NCBI GenBank assembly: GCA_031282935.1 | Contig: JAITCS010000181.1 | Span: forward strand, 1 to 5,859 | Direction: 5' to 3' | From: Cellulomonadaceae bacterium | GTDB taxonomy: Bacteria > Actinomycetota > Actinomycetes > Actinomycetales > Cellulomonadaceae | Length of the DNA: 5,859 nucleotides | Shown: in pieces, positions 1-5,636 of the stretch | Layout of the letters: the number at the start of each line of letters is the position of its first letter | Numbering within the stretch: the first letter of the stretch is position 1 | Program-made: the position numbers and the translations under genes | Notes under the pieces: model-generated | Database searches by the model: none | The model's input: only the letters and a program-made list of their open reading frames with translations | What the model was told of the DNA's origin: nothing

Positions 1-130
1 CGGTGTAGGCGTCCGTAGTGGCCCCTTGAGCGACCAGAGCACCGCCCGCCAGGCGGACGGCCTCACGCCAATCGGCGGCGTGCGCCTTAGTGGTTATCGA
101 GCCTTCGGGCAGGTAATCAGCCAGCAACAC
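1..130 (-). CDS. PTS sugar transporter subunit IIA, ascorbate/mannitol-fructose class (N-terminal part, runs off left edge)
   Basis: The first 43 codons of a minus-strand gene that leaves the window. The peptide contains DYLPEGSITTKAHAADW followed by REAVRLAGGALVAQGATTDAY. This resembles the start of PTS EIIA domains of the UlaC/SgaA (ascorbate) and mannitol/fructose class: a short beta strand, then a D-W-x-x-A-[VI] helix, then a small-residue-rich helix ending in G-x-x-x-x-x-Y. Such proteins are cytoplasmic phosphocarriers that take phosphate from HPr on a histidine and pass it to the IIB component. The phospho-histidine (usually around residue 65-70, near a G-I-A-x-P-H motif) would lie outside the window, so activity and sugar specificity cannot be judged. 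I chose the GTG at 130-128 because an in-frame TAG lies eight codons upstream, no other ATG, GTG or TTG occurs before it, and GAGAAGGG stands about 7 nt before it. A PTS-IIA domain at the start of a larger regulator is less likely, because the domain begins right at the N-terminus. Confidence 0.72.
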   Translation of the reverse strand, partial: MLLADYLPEGSITTKAHAADWREAVRLAGGALVAQGATTDAYT

Positions 131-137
131 AGTGGTT

Positions 138-145
138 CCCTTCTC
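138..145 (-). promoter_or_regulatory. Ribosome binding site of the PTS IIA gene
   Basis: On the minus strand GAGAAGGG is followed by AACCACT and then GTG. A purine-rich Shine-Dalgarno element at 7 nt spacing supports the GTG at 130-128 over the TTG or CTG codons just downstream. Confidence 0.6.
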
Positions 146-174
146 AGTTCGCTACGTCCATCCAAAAGCCTACA

Positions 175-211
175 CCAACGCCCCGCCTAATGGAATAGCG
201 CGGGGCGTTGG
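175..211 (-). terminator. Hairpin terminator after adhE (12-bp perfect stem, possibly bidirectional)
   Basis: Two perfectly complementary 12-nt arms (175-186, CCAACGCCCCGC, and 200-211, GCGGGGCGTTGG) flank a 13-nt loop, beginning 31 nt beyond the adhE stop codon. The stem is GC-rich in its loop-proximal part. Reading in the adhE direction, the 3' side continues TGTAGGCTTTTGG, so the U-tract is weak and displaced. Reading the other way the flank is ATTTTGTGC, also a short T-run. There is no plus-strand gene to serve, so its main job is most likely to end the adhE transcript before the PTS gene. Strong stems with poor U-tracts are common among actinobacterial terminators. It could also be a 3' mRNA-stabilising stem. 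Confidence 0.72.
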
Positions 212-241
212 ATTTTGTGCTTTCAAGATGAAGCGGCGTGC

Positions 242-3100
242 TTATTCGTGTTCAGCCGAAATCAGCTCGAACTCGGCCTCGTTCTCGTCAACCTTGTGGG
301 TGAACGCTTCGGGGGCGTCCCCTGCCTCGGGAACAGGCGCTTCTAGGACGTTGCCGGGCTTGGTTGGGTAATGATGATAAGAGCTGTTGCCTTTATCAGG
401 GTTCATATCCAAATAAGCTTCACCATTCTCGCGCCGCTGGGCCACTTCCTCTTGGCTAATACCGTAATAAGCGGCCACCATGATATCTTTCATATCCTGC
501 AGCATTGGCAAACGCGGATTAGCGGGGGCGCACTGATCCTCATACGCGCGCATCGCTAAAGCGTCAAGGTTACCGATGTAGCGCTCTTCATCAACGCCTT
601 GCTCACGGAATGATTTCTCAATCCCTAAACGGGTTGCCAAATCGCGGCAATATTGGGCGTATGATTCCACGCCTTCATCTGCGGTGTCGGCTTTGAGGCC
701 CAACATTTTCGCAATTTCCTGATACCGCTCTGGAGCCACATAACGGTCGGCTTTTGGCCAGCCGGTGACTTTGGAAGGGGTCTTGCCGTTGTACCGAATC
801 ACATAAGGCAGAAACATTGCATTGGTGCGTCCGTGAACTAACCCGAATTGCGCACCAACAGTGTGGGACATCGCGTGTACCATGCCAAGGAAAGCGTTTG
901 CGAAAGCCATGCCAGCGATAGTTGCCGCATTGTGCATCTTCTCGCGGGAATGTTCCATGTCGTCTTTGTTCTTCGACTTTTCGATATTGTCGGTGACCAG
1001 ACGAATAGCCTGCAAACACAAACCATCGGTGAAATCGTTGGCATAAACCGAAACAAAAGCCTCAGTGGCGTGCGTCAAAGCGTCCATGCCGGAATCCACA
1101 ACCAGTTTATCCGGCATGGTCATTGCCAAAACCGGGTCCACAATGGCCACAGTTGGGGTCAAAGCGTAATCAGCCAACGGGTACTTGTAACCAGTCTTGT
1201 GGTCAGAAATAACTGCGAATGGAGTTACCTCAGAACCTGTACCAGATGATGTGGGCACGCAAACTAATTGCGCTTTTTGGCCCAACTGCGGGTACTGGAA
1301 AGCGCGCTTGCGCACATCAAAGAATTTCTCACGCAAATCTGCGAAATCAATTTCTGGGTGCTCATACTTGAGCCACATCACCTTGGCTGCGTCCATCGGG
1401 GAGCCGCCACCAACTGCGATAATGGTATCGGGTTGGTGTTCGGTCATGCGGCGGGCGCCCGCCACAACGGTTTCGACAGAAGGCTCTGGTTCGATGTAAT
1501 CCAAAACCTGTACCGCCACCTGGTTAGGACGGCGATGTAAAACGTCCAAAACCTTATCTACGATACCGATCTTGGACATTACTTTATCGGTGACAATGGT
1601 GACACGCTCCACGCCCTTCATATCTGCCAAATACTGAATAGCGTTCGGCTCGAAATACGTCTTTGGTGGTACTTTGAACCATTGCATGTTGTTATTTCGG
1701 CGTGCCACGCGCTTCACATTCACCAAGTTCACCGCCGAAACATTGTTAGAAACCGAGTTATGACCATACGAGCCGCAGCCCAAAGTCAGGGAAGGAATCA
1801 AAGCGTTGTAGATATCGCCGATACCGCCCAAAGCCGAGGGTTGATTCCACAAAATACGGACAGCTTTAATGCGTTTGCCGTATTCCTCCACCAAGGCGTG
1901 ATCCTTAGTGTGAATTGCGGCCGAGTGGCCCAATCCATCAAATTCAACCATTTCCTCAGCCAACCGTAGGCCGTCCTCTTTGTCCTTGGACTTCAACACA
2001 GCGATAAGCGGGGACAATTTCTCGCGGGTGAGTGGCTCGTTAGGGCCTACCTCTTTACATTCGGCCATGAGGATGGAAGTGTCTTTCGGCACCTCAAAGC
2101 CCGCTTGCTGAGCCAGCCAGTACGGCGATTTTCCAACCACGTCAGGATTTAGTTTCGCAGCCGCCACATTCGGGGTGCCACCGACTACGCCAAAGAAAAA
2201 CTTTTCCAGTTTCGCTTTTTCATCCGGATTTACCACATAGGCGTGCATTCGCTTGAATTCATCCATGGTTTTGGCATAGATATCTTCATCTATAATAACG
2301 GCTTGCTCTGAAGCGCACACCACGCCATAATCAAAACCCTTAGAAAGCACAATATCGTTCACAGCGCGCTTTATATTCGCATCGTGGTGAATGTAGGCGG
2401 GCACGTTGCCGGCCCCCACCCCAATAGCGGGCTTTCCGGTGGAATATGCGGCGCGAACCATCGCGTTACCGCCGGTGGCGAGCACGAGAGCCACGCCGGG
2501 GTTATTCATCAATTCGGCGGTGGCCTGAATTGAAGGGTGCTCAATCCATTGAATACAGTTCTGCGGCGCCCCGGCGGCAATAGCAGCGTCGCGGACAACC
2601 TTTGCGGCCTCCACAGACGACTTTTGCGCGCCCGGGTGGAAACCAAAGATAATAGGGTTGCGGGTTTTAAGCGCTAAAAGCGACTTAAAGATGGCGGTGG
2701 AGGTAGGGTTTGTCACCGGGGTAACACCGGCAATAACACCCACCGGGTCAGCGATTTCGGTAATACCATTAATCTCATCGCGGTGAATAACGCCTACGGT
2801 TTTGGTGTTAGCCATAGAGTGCGTGACGTGCTCGCACGCAAAAAGGTTCTTGGTGGCTTTGTCCTCGACAATGCCTCGGCCAGTTTCATTCACTGCCATT
2901 TGCGCTAAAGAACCATGCTCATGCAAAGCCGCGATGGAAGCTTTTTTGACTATATAGTCAATCTTTTCTTGATCGTAATTAGCGTATTCGTTGAGTGCAA
3001 TCTGAGCTTTATCAACTAAAGCCTGCACCTCATCGGCTGCCTGCTCAGGCGAAGCCTGCGGAGCTTTTGATTTCCGCTCCGCTACTTGGGTATTAGCCAC
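242..3100 (-). CDS. adhE: Bifunctional acetaldehyde-CoA/alcohol dehydrogenase AdhE
   Basis: Cytoplasmic fermentative enzyme that reduces acetyl-CoA to acetaldehyde (N-terminal aldehyde dehydrogenase) and acetaldehyde to ethanol (C-terminal iron alcohol dehydrogenase), using two NADH. Residues about 20-460 form the ALDH domain: GVGAGN at 227-232 and the catalytic thiolate C262 in FDYGVVCASEQ. The linker around 420-475 carries the AdhE-typical GGIGDIYNALIPSLTLGCGS. Residues about 478-890 are the Fe-ADH domain: GGGS at 564-567 for NAD binding, and metal ligands D673 and H677 (GMDALTHATEA), H742 and H756 (VHAMSH to LVHGRTNA, spacing 14 as in the family), plus H746. All key residues are present and there is no frameshift. 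At 952 residues it is about 60 longer than E. coli AdhE (891), mostly from an acidic tail after residue 890. The GTG at 3100-3098 is chosen for its ideally placed AAGGAG. The gene stands alone, with a hairpin after the stop. AdhE usually assembles into spirosome filaments; that is family knowledge. No convincing Rex site was found upstream. Confidence 0.97.
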   Translation of the reverse strand: MANTQVAERKSKAPQASPEQAADEVQALVDKAQIALNEYANYDQEKIDYIVKKASIAALHEHGSLAQMAVNETGRGIVEDKATKNLFACEHVTHSMANTKTVGVIHRDEINGITEIADPVGVIAGVTPVTNPTSTAIFKSLLALKTRNPIIFGFHPGAQKSSVEAAKVVRDAAIAAGAPQNCIQWIEHPSIQATAELMNNPGVALVLATGGNAMVRAAYSTGKPAIGVGAGNVPAYIHHDANIKRAVNDIVLSKGFDYGVVCASEQAVIIDEDIYAKTMDEFKRMHAYVVNPDEKAKLEKFFFGVVGGTPNVAAAKLNPDVVGKSPYWLAQQAGFEVPKDTSILMAECKEVGPNEPLTREKLSPLIAVLKSKDKEDGLRLAEEMVEFDGLGHSAAIHTKDHALVEEYGKRIKAVRILWNQPSALGGIGDIYNALIPSLTLGCGSYGHNSVSNNVSAVNLVNVKRVARRNNNMQWFKVPPKTYFEPNAIQYLADMKGVERVTIVTDKVMSKIGIVDKVLDVLHRRPNQVAVQVLDYIEPEPSVETVVAGARRMTEHQPDTIIAVGGGSPMDAAKVMWLKYEHPEIDFADLREKFFDVRKRAFQYPQLGQKAQLVCVPTSSGTGSEVTPFAVISDHKTGYKYPLADYALTPTVAIVDPVLAMTMPDKLVVDSGMDALTHATEAFVSVYANDFTDGLCLQAIRLVTDNIEKSKNKDDMEHSREKMHNAATIAGMAFANAFLGMVHAMSHTVGAQFGLVHGRTNAMFLPYVIRYNGKTPSKVTGWPKADRYVAPERYQEIAKMLGLKADTADEGVESYAQYCRDLATRLGIEKSFREQGVDEERYIGNLDALAMRAYEDQCAPANPRLPMLQDMKDIMVAAYYGISQEEVAQRRENGEAYLDMNPDKGNSSYHHYPTKPGNVLEAPVPEAGDAPEAFTHKVDENEAEFELISAEHE

Positions 3101-3106
3101 TTACTA

Positions 3107-3112
3107 CTCCTT
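3107..3112 (-). promoter_or_regulatory. Ribosome binding site of adhE
   Basis: AAGGAG on the minus strand, followed by TAGTAA and then the GTG start codon. This is a 6-nt spacing and the strongest Shine-Dalgarno in the window. It fixes the start at the GTG and fits high expression of a fermentation enzyme. Confidence 0.8.
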
Positions 3113-3122
3113 GATTAACCGA

Positions 3123-3128
3123 TCTATA
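3123..3128 (-). promoter_or_regulatory. Possible -10 element of the adhE promoter
   Basis: TATAGA lies on the minus strand 22 nt before the adhE GTG, inside the 134-nt gap between mnmA and adhE, where a promoter for the separate adhE unit is expected. It matches 4 of 6 positions of the sigma-70-type consensus, and no good -35 hexamer sits 16-18 nt upstream. This is a weak candidate only. It would give a leader of roughly 15 nt, just long enough to carry the AAGGAG site. Confidence 0.25.
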
Positions 3129-3234
3129 AACCGACACCATCTGGTTCGATGGCAGTTTGTACGCAAAACCTACCCTAGACCATCGCGTAAACTCCCGCGC
3201 CACGGCGGGCGACTTCGGCCAGTGATAAAAAACG

Positions 3235-4338
3235 CTACCCCGATTGCCCCACGGTCGCCTGCGCGACCACGCGCGTGCCCTGGTAGGCCACGATGGACTG
3301 CCCGGCCGCGATACCGGCCAGCATATCGCCGACCAAATCGAACTGAACCGCGCCGTCGGCAGTTGCAAACATGCGCGCCGAAACCTCGCGCCCGTGAGCC
3401 CGCACTTGAACCGTAACAGCAACCCCAGCCGAATCCTGGGAATGAGGCCCCGGCGGTTTGTCCAGATACCAAACCGGGTCGCTGCCCTTGATTGACGTAA
3501 CCACGAGGTGCTCGCGCCCGCCCACCACCACGATGTTTCTACTAGGGTCGGTGGAAACCACGTAGCGGGGTAGGCCATCAGCAGCGGGCCGCCCCAGCGC
3601 CAAGCCCTTGCGTTGCCCCACCGTGTACGCGTAAGCGCCGTCGTGCTCCCCCACTTGCACCCCGGAAACGTCCAAAATGGGGCCCTTTTTGGCGCCTAAT
3701 CGTTCCCGCAAAAAACCGCGCGTGTCACCATCGGGAATAAAACAAATGTCATAACTGTCGGGTTTATTGCTCACCGCCAAACCGCGTTTTGCGGCTTGTT
3801 CGCGCACTTCCGCTTTCGTGTAGAAATCACCCAACGGAAAATAGCAGTGGTGCAATCTTTCTGGCCCGGCGGCGGCTAAAACGTAACTTTGATCCTTTGG
3901 CAGATTATTGCTGCGATGCAATTCTACTACGCCGTTATTACCTGGAATTAGGCGAGCGTAATGCCCGGTGGCCACTGCATCAAAACCCAGCGCTTGGGCT
4001 CGGGTGGCCAGTATCTCGAATTTCACATGCTCATTACAGCGAATGCACGGATTAGGGGTGCGCCCTTTGGAGTATTCGGCCAAGAAATCGGCGACCACTA
4101 AGTCAGCAAATTCCTCTGATAAATCCCAAACATAAAACGGGATTCCAAGTTTATCGGCCACTCTGCGCGCGTCCAAAGAATCCTCGATTGAGCAGCAGCC
4201 GCGCGAACCTTCTCGAAATATTTGCCTATTTCGCAGCAACGCCATATGCACGCCGGTGACTTCATGGCCCGCCTCGACCGCTAATGCGGCGGCCATTGCA
4301 GAATCCACGCCCCCACTCATTGCGGCCAAAACTTTCAC
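3235..4338 (-). CDS. mnmA: tRNA-specific 2-thiouridylase MnmA
   Basis: Cytoplasmic enzyme that activates C2 of the wobble uridine U34 in tRNA-Lys, -Glu and -Gln with ATP and inserts sulfur to give s2U34. The ATP-pyrophosphatase P-loop SGGVDS is at residues 8-13. The family motif TPNPCIRCNEHVKF lies at 94-107, with C98 and C101 in the C-x-x-C form (E. coli has D-x-x-C there). The second catalytic cysteine is C199 in DSYDICFIPDGDTRGFL. C101 and C199 are the expected disulfide/persulfide pair, and the C-terminal beta-barrel region (about 260-365) is present. The length of 367 residues is normal for the family. The GTG start at 4338-4336 gives the standard actinobacterial N-terminus MKVLAAMSGGVDS. 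There is no recognisable Shine-Dalgarno; a -10-like TAGTAT sits 6 nt before the GTG, suggesting a leaderless transcript. The gene lies 105 nt downstream of a cysteine desulfurase, its likely direct or indirect sulfur source. No clear terminator follows the TAG stop. Confidence 0.96.
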   Translation of the reverse strand: MKVLAAMSGGVDSAMAAALAVEAGHEVTGVHMALLRNRQIFREGSRGCCSIEDSLDARRVADKLGIPFYVWDLSEEFADLVVADFLAEYSKGRTPNPCIRCNEHVKFEILATRAQALGFDAVATGHYARLIPGNNGVVELHRSNNLPKDQSYVLAAAGPERLHHCYFPLGDFYTKAEVREQAAKRGLAVSNKPDSYDICFIPDGDTRGFLRERLGAKKGPILDVSGVQVGEHDGAYAYTVGQRKGLALGRPAADGLPRYVVSTDPSRNIVVVGGREHLVVTSIKGSDPVWYLDKPPGPHSQDSAGVAVTVQVRAHGREVSARMFATADGAVQFDLVGDMLAGIAAGQSIVAYQGTRVVAQATVGQSG

Positions 4339-4344
4339 AGCCGA

Positions 4345-4350
4345 ATACTA
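4345..4350 (-). promoter_or_regulatory. Candidate -10 element for a leaderless mnmA transcript
   Basis: TAGTAT (pattern TANNNT) on the minus strand is followed by TCGGCT and then the GTG of mnmA. The hexamer therefore occupies -12 to -7 relative to the start codon, which would place transcription initiation on or next to the G of GTG. Leaderless mRNAs with this geometry are common in actinobacteria (family knowledge). The absence of any Shine-Dalgarno at this start agrees with it. No clear -35 hexamer is seen; an A-rich stretch (4386-4401) lies about 48-63 nt upstream of the GTG. Confidence 0.4.
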
Positions 4351-4435
4351 CTATGCTTTTGCGCCCACGCGGCATTATGTCGCAGTTTTTATTTTCTTTT
4401 TAGGCCTCTGTTTTTCGCTTTTGCAATGTTTAGCT

Positions 4436-4452
4436 GCGCGGTGCTACCGCGC
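4436..4452 (-). terminator. Hairpin spanning the cysteine desulfurase stop codon (possible terminator or RNA-stabilising stem)
   Basis: Perfect 7-bp stem, GCGCGGT / ACCGCGC, with a 3-nt loop. On the coding strand the upstream arm encodes the last residues of the desulfurase and the TAG stop codon starts in the stem and continues into the loop. The sequence after the stem, AGCTAAACATTGC, has no U-tract, so it is not a classic intrinsic terminator. It may attenuate read-through into mnmA, protect the 3' end of the upstream mRNA, or have no role. Confidence 0.35.
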
Positions 4453-5634
4453 CAGGGTTGCTTTCCGAGCTTGGGCGACAATCCCAGGCAATACTGCACA
4501 TAAGTGTGCTATCTCTGCCTGGGTAGTGTTTGGACCCAAGGTGAAGCGCAGGGCGCCATGTGCCGCTTGCTCACTCACCCCGCAGGCAAGCAGCACATGG
4601 GAGGCTTGGGTGACCCCGGCGGTGCAGGCGGCGCCCGTCGAGGCAGCAATCTCGGCAAGGTCAAGCAGCAGCAAAAGGTCGTCCGCGTGCGCGCCCGCAA
4701 AGGTGAACAGCGCGTTGCCGGGGAGCCTCTGCCCGGATTTTATTGGCGGGCCCTCCAGGGTAGCACTGGGAATATTTGCTAGTATGCTAGCAACAAGTTC
4801 ATCCCTCAGTTTGGCTATTTTGGCCGTCTTGGCTGCGAGTTCGGTAGTGGCCTCGGCCAGTGCGGCAGCGAAAGCGGCAATGGCTGGCACATCTTGAGTG
4901 CCTGCCCGCAGACCTCGCTCTTGGCCGCCGCCATGAATCAGGGGTTCTAGCCGCATTTTCCGCCGCACCAGCAGCGCGCCAGTGGCGGCGGGACCGCCGA
5001 CTTTGTGCCCCGCGACGCTCAGCATATCCACCCCCAACTCCCCAAAATTAATAGGGATTTGGCCAAGGGCGGCAATGGCGTCAGTGTGGACGGGGATTTG
5101 CTTTTCGCGCGCTAACACTACAATTTCACCGATGGGTTCAATGGTGCCGATTTCATTATTGGCGAGCATTACGGAAATGAGGGCAACATCATTATTCGCT
5201 TCTTTTTTCAGCGCTGCGAGGTCAACTATGCCGTGCTTATCCACTGGGATTTGTTTTAGGTTGGCGCTGCAATACTGGGCTAACCAAGCTGCCGGTTCTA
5301 AAACAGAATGGTGTTCAATGGCGCTCACCAGGATGGTGTTTTTGTCTTTTGCGGCGAGGAAGGCGCCCTTAATCGCCAGGTTATTTGCCTCAGTGCCCCC
5401 ATTAGTGAATACCACTTCAGAGGGGTTAGCACCCAAACATTCCGCTATCGTTTCGCGGGAATCCTCCACGATTTGGCGCGCGCGCCGTCCGGGGGCGTGC
5501 AAACTTGACGGATTGCCGATAACCCGGTCTGGCGCGCCGCACGGGATACCTGAAACCCCGGCGGCAGCACAATACGCCGCTAAAGCCGCCGCACTCATCC
5601 CGGCGGTAGCCGCATAATCCAAATAAATACCCAC
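4444..5634 (-). CDS. iscS: Cysteine desulfurase, NifS/IscS type
   Basis: PLP-dependent enzyme of aminotransferase class V that removes sulfur from L-cysteine as an enzyme-bound persulfide, giving alanine. It supplies sulfur for Fe-S clusters and tRNA thiolation. Visible features: N-terminal YLDYAAT (4-10), GNPSSLHAPGR (40-50), TNGGTEANN (77-85), EHHSVLEP with the PLP-stacking H108, D185 in HTDAIAALG, the Schiff-base lysine K211 in SVAGHKVGGP, RAGTQDV (243-249), and the catalytic C337 in STGAACTAGVTQASH. Length is 396 residues, near the family norm. Two oddities stand out. The Gln that contacts PLP O3' in IscS (D-A-x-Q) is Ala here (A188). A segment at about 22-37 between the first helix and GNPSSLH is longer than in M. 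tuberculosis IscS. The GTG start at 5634-5632 lies 2 nt after the etfA stop with no nearby Shine-Dalgarno, so translation is probably coupled to etfA. By synteny it serves the mnmA gene downstream; iscS versus nifS naming is a convention I cannot settle. Confidence 0.93.
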   Translation of the reverse strand: MGIYLDYAATAGMSAAALAAYCAAAGVSGIPCGAPDRVIGNPSSLHAPGRRARQIVEDSRETIAECLGANPSEVVFTNGGTEANNLAIKGAFLAAKDKNTILVSAIEHHSVLEPAAWLAQYCSANLKQIPVDKHGIVDLAALKKEANNDVALISVMLANNEIGTIEPIGEIVVLAREKQIPVHTDAIAALGQIPINFGELGVDMLSVAGHKVGGPAATGALLVRRKMRLEPLIHGGGQERGLRAGTQDVPAIAAFAAALAEATTELAAKTAKIAKLRDELVASILANIPSATLEGPPIKSGQRLPGNALFTFAGAHADDLLLLLDLAEIAASTGAACTAGVTQASHVLLACGVSEQAAHGALRFTLGPNTTQAEIAHLCAVLPGIVAQARKATLAR

Positions 5635-5636
5635 AA

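Noticed and set aside
131..241. A small gene between adhE and the PTS gene
   Set aside because: The 111-nt gap is largely occupied by the terminator hairpin and the PTS ribosome binding site; the plus-strand frame starting at 132 is mostly antisense to the adhE end and has no support.
3227..3268. 6-bp stem GGTCGC-N4-GCGACC (3253-3268) plus a T6 run (3227-3232) as an mnmA terminator
   Set aside because: The stem lies inside the mnmA coding region and is separated from the T-run by about 20 nt, too far for an intrinsic terminator.
3093..3578. Minus-strand open frame of 161 codons overlapping the end of mnmA and the adhE leader
   Set aside because: It lies in a different frame over the conserved MnmA C-terminal domain and runs through the adhE ribosome binding site; its Trp/Arg-rich product looks like an out-of-frame translation.
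4381..4430. T-rich plus-strand tract as a transcription terminator
   Set aside because: No plus-strand gene precedes it and no stem abuts the T-runs; on the coding strand it is A-rich and better read as promoter-upstream DNA.
4256..4897. Plus-strand open frame of 213 codons
   Set aside because: It runs antiparallel to the start of mnmA and the end of the cysteine desulfurase, both with full catalytic motifs; the translated product is low-complexity Ala/Ser-rich with no recognisable domain.
4982..5617. Plus-strand open frame of 211 codons
   Set aside because: It is fully antisense to the cysteine desulfurase and is explained by the GC-rich codon pattern of that gene; no domain or ribosome binding site supports it.
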